Part shown: piece after piece, positions 25,873 through 34,532 of the stretch
How positions within the stretch are numbered: the first letter of the stretch is position 1
Layout: every line of letters begins with the position of its first letter
DNA from: Arthrobacter sp. StoSoilB19
GTDB taxonomy: Bacteria; Actinomycetota; Actinomycetes; Actinomycetales; Micrococcaceae
Direction: 5' to 3'
Assembly: GCF_019977275.1 (NCBI RefSeq)
Contig: NZ_AP024650.1
Span: 2,046,001 to 2,110,000, forward strand
Length of the DNA stretch: 64,000 nt
The notes under the pieces: model-generated
Databases searched by the model: none
What the model was told of the DNA's origin: nothing
The model's input: the letters and a program-made list of their open reading frames with translations, nothing else
Translations under genes and position numbers: made by a program

Positions 25873-27120
25873 GTGGATATCACCTTCATGGTGGCGCTGG
25901 TCATCGCACTGGCACTATTTTTCGACTTCACGAACGGCTTCCACGACACCGCGAACGCCATGGCAACGCCCATCGCAACCGGTGCCATCAAGCCCAGGAC
26001 AGCCGTGGCCCTGGCAGCCGTCCTGAACCTGGTGGGCGCCTTCCTTTCCACCGAGGTGGCCAAGACAGTGTCCGGCGGCATCATCCGCGAAGGGTCCGGC
26101 GGCGTCCAGATCACGCCGGAGATCATCTTCGCCGGATTGATGGGGGCCGTCCTGTGGAACATGGTCACATGGCTGAAGGGTTTGCCCTCCAGCTCATCCC
26201 ACGCACTGTTCGGCGGACTGATCGGCGCGGCCATCGTCGGCGCAGGGTTCAACTCCGTCAACCTTGAGACGCTCCTTCAGAAGGTCATTCTTCCGGCGGT
26301 CTTCGCACCGCTGATCGCAGGCCTTGCCGCCTACGTCTGCACGCGCCTTGCCTACGCCCTCACGTCACGCCACGATCCCGAGACGGGCACCAAGCTCACC
26401 CAGAAGCGCGGCGGCTTCCGCACGGGGCAGGTCTTCACGTCCAGCCTGGTGGCCCTGGCACACGGAACCAATGACGCCCAGAAGACCATGGGCATCATCA
26501 CGCTGGTCCTGATCGCCGCCGGAAGCCAGGCGCCCGGGTCCGGTCCCCAGCTTTGGGTGATCGCCGCCTGCGCCCTCGCCATCGCCATCGGTACTTATGC
26601 CGGCGGCTGGCGGATCATCCGCACCATGGGTTCCGGCCTGACCGAAGTCAAGCCCGCCCAGGGCTTCGCGGCCGAGACCAGCACTGCGTCCGCCATCCTC
26701 GCCTCGTCCCACCTTGGCTTCGCCCTTTCCACCACGCAGGTAGCCTCGGGTTCCGTCATCGGCTCCGGAATGGGACGCCGCGGGACCACCGTCCGCTGGA
26801 ACATGGTGGGCAAGATCGCGCTGGGATGGCTCTTCACCCTGCCTGCCGCCGGCATCGTCGGTGCCCTGACCGCCCTGCTGGTGAAGACCGGCGTCGTGGG
26901 CGTGCTCATTGCCGCGATTGCCGGCAGCGCCGCGGTGCTCTTCATGTTCTTCTACTCACGCAAGTCCTCCGTGAGCCACCAGAACGCCGTCGAGGTGGAG
27001 GAAGCCGGCCAGGCTGTCCGGTTCGCCAAGAAGAAGGCCATGGCCCGCGCCCGGGCCGAAGCCAAAGCTAAAGCCAAGGCGGACGCCAAAGCCAACAACC
27101 CCAAGGAGAATCGGCGATGA
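25873..27120 (+). CDS. PiT-family inorganic phosphate transporter
   Basis: 415 aa integral membrane protein with about ten helices. The two PiT signature repeats are present: ALFFDFTNGFHDTANAMAT near the N-terminus and SLVALAHGTNDAQKTMGI in the middle. Low-affinity phosphate (metal-phosphate) symport across the cytoplasmic membrane. The C-terminus is an unusual highly charged Ala/Lys repeat tail (about 375-415). GTG start has no good ribosome-binding site. The stop overlaps the next start by 4 bp (ATGA). Confidence 0.93.
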   Translation: MDITFMVALVIALALFFDFTNGFHDTANAMATPIATGAIKPRTAVALAAVLNLVGAFLSTEVAKTVSGGIIREGSGGVQITPEIIFAGLMGAVLWNMVTWLKGLPSSSSHALFGGLIGAAIVGAGFNSVNLETLLQKVILPAVFAPLIAGLAAYVCTRLAYALTSRHDPETGTKLTQKRGGFRTGQVFTSSLVALAHGTNDAQKTMGIITLVLIAAGSQAPGSGPQLWVIAACALAIAIGTYAGGWRIIRTMGSGLTEVKPAQGFAAETSTASAILASSHLGFALSTTQVASGSVIGSGMGRRGTTVRWNMVGKIALGWLFTLPAAGIVGALTALLVKTGVVGVLIAAIAGSAAVLFMFFYSRKSSVSHQNAVEVEEAGQAVRFAKKKAMARARAEAKAKAKADAKANNPKENRR

Positions 27121-27338
27121 AGTGGTTGGAACTCCTGACCGTTGCCGGCGCCACGCTGGTTGCTGCCGCAACAGTGGTGACCCTTTACTCGCTCGGCGTC
27201 CGGCTGACGGCGATCGCCGCTGACGCCGAACAGACGTCCCCGGCCATGAAGCGCTCGTTCGCTTATGCTTGCTTCGGCCTGTGCGGCCTGGCTGTCCTGG
27301 TGGGGCTGTACCTGATCATTCCGTACTTCTCCAAGTAG
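27117..27338 (+). CDS. Small two-helix membrane protein cotranslated with PiT
   Basis: 73 aa with two membrane helices (about 5-28 and 48-69) and a short polar connector (TAIAADAEQTSPAMKRSF). Starts inside the PiT stop codon, so translation is coupled. A small accessory subunit or regulator of the transporter is the natural inference, but no family function is known to me. Confidence 0.8.
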   Translation: MKWLELLTVAGATLVAAATVVTLYSLGVRLTAIAADAEQTSPAMKRSFAYACFGLCGLAVLVGLYLIIPYFSK

Positions 27339-27415
27339 CCATTCCCGGAAGCTGCTGCCCGGAGAGCCGCAGCCCGGGCATGGCCCGGGCCATTGGCTGG
27401 ACTGGGCCGCTTGGC

Positions 27416-27421
27416 TAGGCT
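27416..27421 (+). promoter_or_regulatory. Candidate -10 (TAGGCT) of a leaderless gene
   Basis: TANNNT hexamer ending 6 nt before the ATG at 27428. Confidence 0.45.
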
Positions 27422-27427
27422 GGGGCC

Positions 27428-27988
27428 ATGCCCCGCATCCAATACTTTGTGGCCGCGTCCCTTGATGGCTTCATCGCCACGTCCACCGACGATCTGGACT
27501 GGCTCCTGCAGTTCGACGGCTTCGAAGGCGGGGCCGACAGTTACGGCGAGTTCATGTCCGGGGTGGGCTGCATCGTCATGGGCGGGGAAACCTACGCCTG
27601 GCTGATGGAGCACGAGCCCGGCAGGTGGCCGTACACGGACACACCCAGCTACGTCTTCACGCACCACGAATACCGTGCCTCGGAGGGCGCAGACATCACG
27701 TTCGTCCGCGGGGATGTCCTGGAGTTCATGGCCGACTTCGAGCGCGCGGCCGGGGACAGGAACATCTGGGTAGTGGGCGGCGGCAACCTGGCGGCCCAGT
27801 TCGCGGATGCCGGACTGCTGGACGACATCATCCTTTCCGTCATCCCGGTGGTCCTGGGCAGCGGGAAGCGGCTGCTCCCGGTAAAAGGACCGACGCCGCC
27901 GCTCGAGCTGGCTGCGTCCCGCACCATGGGCAGGGGGATCGTGGAGCTGCGCTATCTGCTGCCCGGGCGAACGGGCCCGCGGTCCTGA
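27428..27988 (+). CDS. Dihydrofolate reductase-fold (RibD C-terminal family) protein
   Basis: 186 aa: RIQYFVAASLDGFIATSTDDLDWLLQF at the start, CIVMGGETYAWLM, NIWVVGGGNLAAQFADAGLLDDIILSVIPVVLGSGKRL. These are the standard family blocks, with the GGG loop that contacts NADPH. Second member of this family in the window (see 14876). Substrate unknown; it should not be read as a true folate enzyme. Convergent with the thioesterase gene. Confidence 0.88.
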   Translation: MPRIQYFVAASLDGFIATSTDDLDWLLQFDGFEGGADSYGEFMSGVGCIVMGGETYAWLMEHEPGRWPYTDTPSYVFTHHEYRASEGADITFVRGDVLEFMADFERAAGDRNIWVVGGGNLAAQFADAGLLDDIILSVIPVVLGSGKRLLPVKGPTPPLELAASRTMGRGIVELRYLLPGRTGPRS

Positions 27989-27998
27989 CGCACGTACC

Positions 27999-28463
27999 TC
28001 AGCCGGCGTCGTCCCGGAGCATGTTGGTGATCCGTGCCGTTGAAAGGCGCCGTCCCTGGGCATCGGTCATGACGATTTCATGGGTGGCAAGCGTGCGCCC
28101 CAAATGGATCGCCGTACAGGTGCCCGTCACCATGCCCTTCGCAATGGACCGGTGATGCGTGGCACTGACCTCGATGCCGACGGCATGCCGGCCGGGACCG
28201 GCGTGCATCCCTGCGGAGAACGAACCCAGGGTCTCGGCCAGCACCACGTGCGCGCCGCCATGGAGTATGCCTGCCACCTGGGTGTTGCCCTCCACCGGCA
28301 TGGTGGCAACGGTCCGTTCCGGACTCATCTCCAGGAAATGGATTCCCATTTTGACCACCAGGGCGCCAACGCCAAACCGGCCCAGCCAGCCGTGCATGTG
28401 GTCGGGAATGCCGGCGGCCGCCAGCTCCTCCGCGAAAGCGCCCGGCGTGAAATTGTCTGTCAT
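27999..28463 (-). CDS. PaaI-family hotdog-fold thioesterase
   Basis: 154 aa. The hotdog motif is NTQVAGILHGGAHVVLAETLGSFSA, with HGG and a following Glu as in phenylacetyl-CoA thioesterases of the PaaI/YdiI group, then HHRSIAKGMVTGTCTAIHLGRT. It hydrolyses acyl-CoA by family knowledge; substrate unknown. The ATG lies only 19 bp from the divergent polA GTG, so its promoter must overlap the polA start region. Longer upstream frames are antisense to polA and rejected. Confidence 0.88.
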   Translation of the reverse strand: MTDNFTPGAFAEELAAAGIPDHMHGWLGRFGVGALVVKMGIHFLEMSPERTVATMPVEGNTQVAGILHGGAHVVLAETLGSFSAGMHAGPGRHAVGIEVSATHHRSIAKGMVTGTCTAIHLGRTLATHEIVMTDAQGRRLSTARITNMLRDDAG

Positions 28464-28469
28464 GGCAAC

Positions 28470-28475
28470 TAGGCT
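28470..28475 (+). promoter_or_regulatory. Candidate -10 (TAGGCT) of polA
   Basis: TANNNT hexamer 7 nt before the polA GTG, inside the 19-bp divergent spacer. Confidence 0.45.
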
Positions 28476-28482
28476 GGCACCT

Positions 28483-31323
28483 GTGAGTGAAACAACCAAA
28501 CCGGCCCCTTTCCCGTCTTCGGCCATCGCTGAGGAGGCTGCCGCGCAGCTTTCGTCCTCCACGCCCAGGCCTGCTGCAAAAGCCGCCACCCCCGCTGCCG
28601 GTGGGTCTGTTTCAGCCACGGAAGCGCCCGTGATTCCCATCACCGACCAGCCCCGGCTGCTGGTCCTTGACGGCCACTCCATGGCGTTCCGCGCCTTCTT
28701 CGCCCTGCCCGCGGACAAGTTCTCCACGTCCAACGGCCAGCACACCAACGCCATCCACGGCTTCACCTCCATGCTGATCAACCTCATCAAGGAGCAGCAG
28801 CCCACCCACATCGCGGTGGCGTTCGATGTCTCGGACGAATCCACCCACCGGAAGACCGAGTACAGCGACTACAAGGGCGGCCGGAACGAAACCCCCCGCG
28901 AGATGAGCGGCCAGATCGACCTCATCGCGCAGGTCATGGAAGCGTGGGGCATCAAGACCATCAAAATGCCCGGCTACGAGGCCGACGACATCCTGGCCAC
29001 GCTCGCCACCATGGGTGAAAAGGCCGGATTCGAAGTCCTGCTGGTCTCCGGTGACCGGGATGCCTTCCAGCTCATCACGGACAACGTCTTCGTGCTCTAC
29101 CCGCGGAAGGGCGTCAGCGACATCCCGCGGATGGACGCTGCGGCCATTGAAGCGAAATACTTCGTCAGCCCGTCCCGCTACTCGGACCTTGCCGCCCTGG
29201 TGGGGGAGACGGCCGACAACCTGCCGGGCGTGCCCGGCGTCGGGCCCAAGACCGCGGCGAAATGGATCAACCTGTACGGCGGCCTGGAAGGCGTCCTGGA
29301 GCACCTTGACTCCATCGGGGGCAAGGTGGGCGACGCCCTGCGGGAGAACGTCGACGCCGTGAAGCGCAACCGCCGGCTGAACCAGCTCCACACCGATCTT
29401 GAGCTCCCCGTCACCCTGGACGACCTCTACCAGCCGCGCCCCGACCAGGCCGCGATTGAGGACCTCTTCGACCAGCTGGAGTTCAAGGCCATCCGCGGCC
29501 GGCTGTTTGCCCTCTACGGCGACGCTGACACTCCCGCCGCCGAACGCGACAGCATCGAAACACCGCACTACACCACGCCTGCCGGTGCCGCCGAACTGGC
29601 CGCCTTCCTGGCCGCAGGCGCCGGCCAGCGGACCGCCCTCGCTGTGGACCTCGTGCCCGGCCGCATTGGCGAGGACGCCGCCGCGCTGGCCATCGTGCGC
29701 GGCGACGCCGCCGTCTACGTCGACCTCGCCGGCCAGGACGCCGAAACCGAAAATGTACTGGCCGGATGGCTGCGCGACCCCGAAGCACCCAAGGTGATGC
29801 ACGGCTTCAAGGCCGCGCTCAAGGCACTCACTGCCCGCGGCCTGGAGCTGGAGGGCGTGGTGGACGACACCTCCATCTCGGGCTACCTCATCCAGCCGGA
29901 CCGCCGCACCTATGAACTCGCCGAACTCGCCCAGCACCACCTCAACGTGGGAATCCCCGCCGCCACGGCCAAGGCCGGGCAGCTGGAACTGTCGTTCGAC
30001 GGCGACGACACCGCAGCCGCCGACGCCCTGGTCCAGGCCGGCGCCGTCGTGCTGGCCCTGAGCCGCTACTTCGAGGACGAGCTCAAGGAGCGCAAGGCGG
30101 AGGAACTGCTGTCCACCCTGGAACTGCCGGTCAGCCGGGTCCTCGCCGACATGGAACTCGCCGGCATCGCCATCGACATGGACAAGATGGATGAACAGCT
30201 TGCCGACCTCGCGCGGGTGATCGACCAGGCGCAGGAACAGGCCTTCGCTGCCATCGGCCACGAGGTCAACCTGGGCTCGCCCAAGCAGCTGCAGACCGTC
30301 CTGTTCGACGAACTGCAGCTCCCCAAGACCAAGAAGATCAAGTCCGGTTACACCACGGACGCCGCTTCCCTGAAGAACCTCCTGGAAAAGACAGGGCACG
30401 AGTTCCTGGTGCAGCTCATGGCGCACCGCGAGGCGGCCAAGCTGCGCCAGATGCTCGAATCGTTGAAGAAGTCCGTGGCGGAGGACGGCCGGATCCACAC
30501 CACCTACGCCCAGAACGTGGCCGCCACCGGCCGGATCTCGTCCAACAACCCCAACCTGCAGAACATCCCCATCCGCAGCGAGGAAGGCCGGCGCGTCCGT
30601 GGCATCTTCGTGGTCAGCGATGGCTACGAATGCCTGTTGTCCGCCGACTACTCCCAGATCGAGATGCGCATCATGGCGCATCTTTCGGGGGATGCGGGCC
30701 TGATCCAGGCGTACAGGGACGGCGAGGACCTGCACCGCTTCGTCGGCTCCAACATCTTCCACGTCCCCACGGACCAGGTCACCAGCGCCATGCGCTCCAA
30801 GGTGAAGGCCATGTCCTACGGGCTTGCCTATGGTTTGACGTCCTTCGGCCTGTCCAAGCAGCTGGAGATTTCCGTTGATGAGGCACGGACCCTGATGAAG
30901 GATTACTTCGACCGCTTCGGCGCCGTCCGCGACTACCTCCGGGGAGTGGTGGACCAGGCCCGGGTTGACGGCTACACCGCCACCATTGAGGGGCGCCGGC
31001 GGTACCTGCCGGACCTGACCAGCACCGATCGCCAGCTGCGCGAGAACGCCGAGCGCATCGCGCTCAACAGCCCCATCCAGGGTTCGGCGGCGGACATCAT
31101 CAAGCGCGCCATGCTGGGTGTCCATGCCGAACTGCAGGCGCAGGGCCTGAAATCGCGGATGCTGCTCCAGGTCCATGACGAACTGGTCCTGGAAGTCGCT
31201 GCCGGGGAGCGAACCGCCGTGGAGAAACTGGTGACCGAGCAGATGGCGGCAGCCGCGGACCTGAGCGTGCCCCTGGAAGTCCAGATCGGCGTCGGACCCA
31301 GCTGGTACGACGCCGGGCACTAA
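28483..31323 (+). CDS. polA: DNA polymerase I
   Basis: 946 aa. An Ala/Pro-rich leader (1-60) precedes the 5'-3' exonuclease domain (LVLDGHSMAFRAFFALP, YEADDILATLA, GDRDAFQLI, DNLPGVPGVGPKTAAKW). The 3'-5' exonuclease-like domain's first motif reads AVDLVPG instead of D-x-E, so proofreading is probably lost. The polymerase has motif A DYSQIE (Asp722), motif B KAMSYGLAYG (Tyr779) and motif C VHDE (Asp899). Tyr779 takes the place of the Phe that selects against dideoxynucleotides in E. coli, as in mycobacterial PolA. GTG start chosen at the leaderless-type promoter. Confidence 0.96.
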   Translation: MSETTKPAPFPSSAIAEEAAAQLSSSTPRPAAKAATPAAGGSVSATEAPVIPITDQPRLLVLDGHSMAFRAFFALPADKFSTSNGQHTNAIHGFTSMLINLIKEQQPTHIAVAFDVSDESTHRKTEYSDYKGGRNETPREMSGQIDLIAQVMEAWGIKTIKMPGYEADDILATLATMGEKAGFEVLLVSGDRDAFQLITDNVFVLYPRKGVSDIPRMDAAAIEAKYFVSPSRYSDLAALVGETADNLPGVPGVGPKTAAKWINLYGGLEGVLEHLDSIGGKVGDALRENVDAVKRNRRLNQLHTDLELPVTLDDLYQPRPDQAAIEDLFDQLEFKAIRGRLFALYGDADTPAAERDSIETPHYTTPAGAAELAAFLAAGAGQRTALAVDLVPGRIGEDAAALAIVRGDAAVYVDLAGQDAETENVLAGWLRDPEAPKVMHGFKAALKALTARGLELEGVVDDTSISGYLIQPDRRTYELAELAQHHLNVGIPAATAKAGQLELSFDGDDTAAADALVQAGAVVLALSRYFEDELKERKAEELLSTLELPVSRVLADMELAGIAIDMDKMDEQLADLARVIDQAQEQAFAAIGHEVNLGSPKQLQTVLFDELQLPKTKKIKSGYTTDAASLKNLLEKTGHEFLVQLMAHREAAKLRQMLESLKKSVAEDGRIHTTYAQNVAATGRISSNNPNLQNIPIRSEEGRRVRGIFVVSDGYECLLSADYSQIEMRIMAHLSGDAGLIQAYRDGEDLHRFVGSNIFHVPTDQVTSAMRSKVKAMSYGLAYGLTSFGLSKQLEISVDEARTLMKDYFDRFGAVRDYLRGVVDQARVDGYTATIEGRRRYLPDLTSTDRQLRENAERIALNSPIQGSAADIIKRAMLGVHAELQAQGLKSRMLLQVHDELVLEVAAGERTAVEKLVTEQMAAAADLSVPLEVQIGVGPSWYDAGH

Positions 31324-31360
31324 CGTGTGTTGATGCTGGCCAGGCGCCGGAGGTCTTGGC

Positions 31361-31366
31361 TAGGCT
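31361..31366 (+). promoter_or_regulatory. Candidate -10 (TAGGCT) of the Eis-like gene
   Basis: TANNNT hexamer 7 nt before the GTG at 31374. Confidence 0.4.
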
Positions 31367-31373
31367 CAGGTGC

Positions 31374-32672
31374 GTGGCTGATCTGAGTGGAAACTACGAA
31401 ATCCGGCGCTTTGGTGCTGTATCCAGGGGCAAAGACGGTTACGCCCAGGCGGAAACCTGGAGCCGCGCCGTATCCTTCGGCTTCCACGAATCCACCCGCA
31501 CCCCGGAACACGTCGCGAAGACGCTCGAAACGTATGAGGCAGACCGGCGCGTCCTCACCGGCGCCTACCAAACGGGCCCGGTGGCGCCCTCGTCGCTGCC
31601 CGCGGACGTGCCGGTGGCCACCTTCGGCACCATGCGCAATACCCTCAACGTAGGCTTCGGGCGCCTGGTGGAAGCCCACCTGGTCACCGCCGTTACCGTC
31701 CGCACCTCGCACCGGCGGCGGGGGCTGTTGCGGCGGATGATGAGCGAGGACCTGCAGCTCGCGAAGGACGACGGGGTGGCGGTGGCGGCGCTGACCGCAT
31801 CAGAGGGAACCATCTATGGCCGGTTCGGCTACGGCGTGGCCAGCTTTGAACGCACTGCCAAGGTGGACACCACTGCGCGGTTCAGCCTGCGGCACCAGGC
31901 CACCGGCACCGTGGAGGTCGCCGACCCCAAGGCCCTGCTGCAGCTGGCTCCTGAAGTCTTCGACCAGGTGCACCGGCTGACTCCGGGGTCCGTAGGCCGG
32001 CAGGACTGGTATCGGCTGCTTGCGTCGGGCGAGCTCGGCCGCGACGGCAAGGAGGACCCCGCCATCAAGGTGGCGCTCCACTACGGCCCGGGCGGCGACA
32101 TTGACGGCTACGTTTCCTACAAGTTCCTCGGCTGGGACACCGAGCCCTACACCGTGGAAGTAGTGGACCTGCTGGCCGGCAGCAACGATGCCTACCTGGA
32201 ACTCTGGCAGTTCCTTGGTGCCATCGATTTGGTGGACCGCGTGTCCTGGATGGAAGCCCCGTTGGACGACCCCCTGGCCTGGGCCCTGGACGATCCCCGC
32301 TGCATCGACTCCTCGGACAGCCGGGACATGCTCTGGCTGCGCATCCTCGATGTCCCCAAGGCACTCTCCGGGCGGCAGTACCCAACAGCAGGCCGCCTGG
32401 CGCTGAAAGTCCTGGACCCGCTCGGCCTCACGGCTGGAACCTACGCCCTTTCGTCCGACGGCGGCCAGGCCGCCGTCGAGCGCCTGCCGGAATCCGCGGA
32501 GGCGGACCTGACCCTCGATGTGTCCGCCCTGTCGTCCATCTACGTCGGCGGGGTCAGTCCGGTTACGCTGGCGGCAGCCGGCAAAATCCGGGAGCACACG
32601 GCAGGTTCGGCGTTGACGGCCATGCAGATGTTCGCCGTCGAACGGGCGACGCACTGCCTCACCCACTTCTGA
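31374..32672 (+). CDS. Eis-like GNAT N-acetyltransferase
   Basis: 432 aa with the three-part Eis plan. The N-terminal GNAT domain has an acetyl-CoA loop (VRTSHRRRGLLRRMM), followed by a second GNAT-like domain and a C-terminal sterol-carrier-protein-like domain (LTLDVSALSSIYVGG). The protein ends in THCLTHF; in Eis the C-terminal Phe carboxylate takes part in catalysis, and here the final residue is also Phe. Eis acetylates aminoglycosides and other amines; the natural substrate here is unknown. Start is probably GTG 31374, right behind a TAGGCT hexamer. Confidence 0.88.
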   Translation: MADLSGNYEIRRFGAVSRGKDGYAQAETWSRAVSFGFHESTRTPEHVAKTLETYEADRRVLTGAYQTGPVAPSSLPADVPVATFGTMRNTLNVGFGRLVEAHLVTAVTVRTSHRRRGLLRRMMSEDLQLAKDDGVAVAALTASEGTIYGRFGYGVASFERTAKVDTTARFSLRHQATGTVEVADPKALLQLAPEVFDQVHRLTPGSVGRQDWYRLLASGELGRDGKEDPAIKVALHYGPGGDIDGYVSYKFLGWDTEPYTVEVVDLLAGSNDAYLELWQFLGAIDLVDRVSWMEAPLDDPLAWALDDPRCIDSSDSRDMLWLRILDVPKALSGRQYPTAGRLALKVLDPLGLTAGTYALSSDGGQAAVERLPESAEADLTLDVSALSSIYVGGVSPVTLAAAGKIREHTAGSALTAMQMFAVERATHCLTHF

Positions 32673-32738
32673 GGTCGGTTGACTGCATGGGGTCCGGTCC
32701 TGGGTGAACGCGCCACCGGCGTACTGCGCCTGCCCGCT

Positions 32739-32768
32739 TTGACCCGAATTGCGGGCAGCGACTAGAAT
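32739..32768 (+). promoter_or_regulatory. Strong sigma-70-type promoter of rpsA
   Basis: TTGACC (32739-32744) and TAGAAT (32763-32768) are separated by 18 bp. The predicted start near 32775 gives a leader of about 175 nt, unusual in a window rich in leaderless genes. The leader holds a CCCC-TCGC-GGGG hairpin (near 32802-32813). Confidence 0.7.
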
Positions 32769-32949
32769 AAACGGGCGTGTACCACGTGTACGCACTTGCG
32801 TCCCCTCGCGGGGCGCATTGAAAGCAATCCACAAAATCAGGATGACCCGGAGGATCCGTCGGATTCACCGCGAATCGCGCCTGCGTTCCATAACGCGGGC
32901 GCGCCGGTTTGCCTGACCGACTAACTATCCACAACGGAGCCCCTACTAC

Positions 32950-34425
32950 ATGACCATCACCTCCACCGAGAAGCCCGGTACCCCCGTAGTCGCCATTAAC
33001 GACATCGGTACCGCTGAGGACTTCCTCGCAGCAGTCGACGCGACCATCAAGTACTTCAACGACGGAGACCTCGTCGAAGGTACCGTCGTCAAGGTCGACC
33101 GCGACGAAGTTCTGCTCGACATCGGTTACAAGACCGAAGGTGTCATCCCCTCCCGCGAGCTTTCCATCAAGCACGACGTTGACCCCGGAGACGTCGTCTC
33201 CGTTGGCGATCAGGTCGAAGCCCTGGTGCTCACCAAGGAAGACAAAGAAGGCCGCCTGATCCTCTCCAAGAAGCGCGCTCAGTACGAGCGTGCCTGGGGC
33301 GACATCGAGAAGGTCAAGGAAGAAGACGGTGTCGTCACCGGTACCGTCATCGAGGTTGTCAAGGGTGGTCTTATCCTCGACATCGGCCTGCGCGGCTTCC
33401 TGCCCGCATCCCTCGTCGAGATGCGCCGCGTGCGCGACCTGGCTCCGTACATCGGCCAGCAGATCGAAGCCAAGATCATCGAGCTGGACAAGAACCGCAA
33501 CAACGTGGTCCTGTCCCGCCGTGCATGGCTGGAGCAGACCCAGTCCGAGGTCCGCTCCACCTTCCTCAACAAGCTGGAAAAGGGCCAGGTCCGTCCCGGC
33601 GTTGTTTCCTCCATCGTCAACTTCGGTGCCTTCGTGGACCTGGGCGGCGTAGACGGCCTGGTCCACGTTTCCGAGCTGTCCTGGAAGCACATCGACCACC
33701 CGTCCGAGGTTGTCGAGGTAGGCCAGGAAGTCACCGTCGAGGTCCTCGAGGTCGACCTGGACCGCGAGCGCGTCTCCCTGTCGCTCAAGGCTACGCAGGA
33801 AGACCCGTGGCAGACCTTCGCCCGCACCCACGCCCTGGGCCAGGTTGTCCCGGGTAAGGTCACCAAGCTGGTTCCGTTCGGTGCGTTCGTCCGCGTCGAA
33901 GACGGCATCGAAGGCCTGGTCCACATCTCCGAGCTGGCCGTGCGCCACGTGGAGCTGGCCGAGCAGGTTGTCTCCGTTGGCGACGAACTGTTCGTCAAGG
34001 TCATCGACATCGACCTGGAACGCCGCCGCATCTCGCTGTCCCTCAAGCAGGCCAACGAGGGCGTCGACGCCGACAGCACCGAATTCGATCCGGCTCTGTA
34101 CGGCATGGCCGCAGAGTACGACGAAGAGGGCAACTACAAGTACCCCGAGGGCTTCGACCCCGAGTCCAACGAATGGCTCGAAGGCTACGAGACCCAGCGC
34201 GCCGCTTGGGAGCAGCAGTACGCTGACGCCCAGGCCCGTTGGGAAGCCCACAAGAAGCAGGTTGCCCAGCACGCTGCTGACGACGCTGCTGCCGCAACGT
34301 CCGGTGACGGCGATTCCGGCGCCACCAGCTACTCCTCCGAGCCTGCTGCCACCGACACCGGTGCCGGCACCCTGGCTTCGGACGAGGCACTTGCTGCCCT
34401 GCGCGAGAAGCTGACCGGCAACTAA
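32950..34425 (+). CDS. rpsA: 30S ribosomal protein S1
   Basis: 491 aa with four S1 RNA-binding domains (about 37-106, 123-190, 205-276, 293-362), e.g. GVVSSIVNFGAFVDLGGVDGLVHVSELSW and GKVTKLVPFGAFVRVEDGIEGLVHISEL. A Tyr/Glu/Ala-rich tail follows, as in actinobacterial S1, which has four rather than six domains. It binds mRNA at the small subunit and promotes initiation. Codon use is highly biased (GTC, GAC, AAG, CTG), fitting strong expression. ATG preceded by GGAG 9 nt away. The gene's terminator has been split by an IS element just downstream. Confidence 0.97.
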   Translation: MTITSTEKPGTPVVAINDIGTAEDFLAAVDATIKYFNDGDLVEGTVVKVDRDEVLLDIGYKTEGVIPSRELSIKHDVDPGDVVSVGDQVEALVLTKEDKEGRLILSKKRAQYERAWGDIEKVKEEDGVVTGTVIEVVKGGLILDIGLRGFLPASLVEMRRVRDLAPYIGQQIEAKIIELDKNRNNVVLSRRAWLEQTQSEVRSTFLNKLEKGQVRPGVVSSIVNFGAFVDLGGVDGLVHVSELSWKHIDHPSEVVEVGQEVTVEVLEVDLDRERVSLSLKATQEDPWQTFARTHALGQVVPGKVTKLVPFGAFVRVEDGIEGLVHISELAVRHVELAEQVVSVGDELFVKVIDIDLERRRISLSLKQANEGVDADSTEFDPALYGMAAEYDEEGNYKYPEGFDPESNEWLEGYETQRAAWEQQYADAQARWEAHKKQVAQHAADDAAAATSGDGDSGATSYSSEPAATDTGAGTLASDEALAALREKLTGN

Positions 34426-34470
34426 TTGCCGCCGGCCCGGATTCCGGGCTGACGCAAGGGGCCCCCGCGA

Positions 34471-34473
34471 AAG
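34471..34473. repeat. 3-bp target duplication AAG, left copy
   Basis: AAG at 34471-34473 and again at 36444-36446 directly flank the two inverted ends. Confidence 0.7.
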
Positions 34474-34498
34474 TGAACTGCTCCCCGAAAGTTGGACT
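34474..34498 (+). repeat. IS left inverted repeat (IRL)
   Basis: 25 bp beginning TGAACTGCTCCCCGAAAG; differs from the right end by one base. Confidence 0.9.
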
Positions 34499-34530
34499 GA
34501 AAAATCAGTTCTGACTTTCGGGGAGCAGTT
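34476..34530 (+). promoter_or_regulatory. Hairpin hiding the transposase ribosome-binding site
   Basis: 34476-34492 (AACTGCTCCCCGAAAGT) pairs perfectly with 34514-34530; an inner ACTGA/TCAGT pair extends the stem. The Shine-Dalgarno GGGGAG (34520-34525) for orfA lies in the 3' arm, so transcripts entering from rpsA would be poorly translated. Confidence 0.65.
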
Positions 34531-34532
34531 TT

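Noticed and set aside
28612..31320. A 902-codon open frame on the minus strand, fully antisense to polA
   Set aside because: Long antisense frames are normal in GC-rich DNA; the translation is Val/Gly/His-rich with no domain, and polA on the other strand is unmistakable.
32659..34272. A 537-codon frame antisense to rpsA
   Set aside because: It mirrors the repeated S1 domains (Val/Asp-rich, periodic) and has no independent features.
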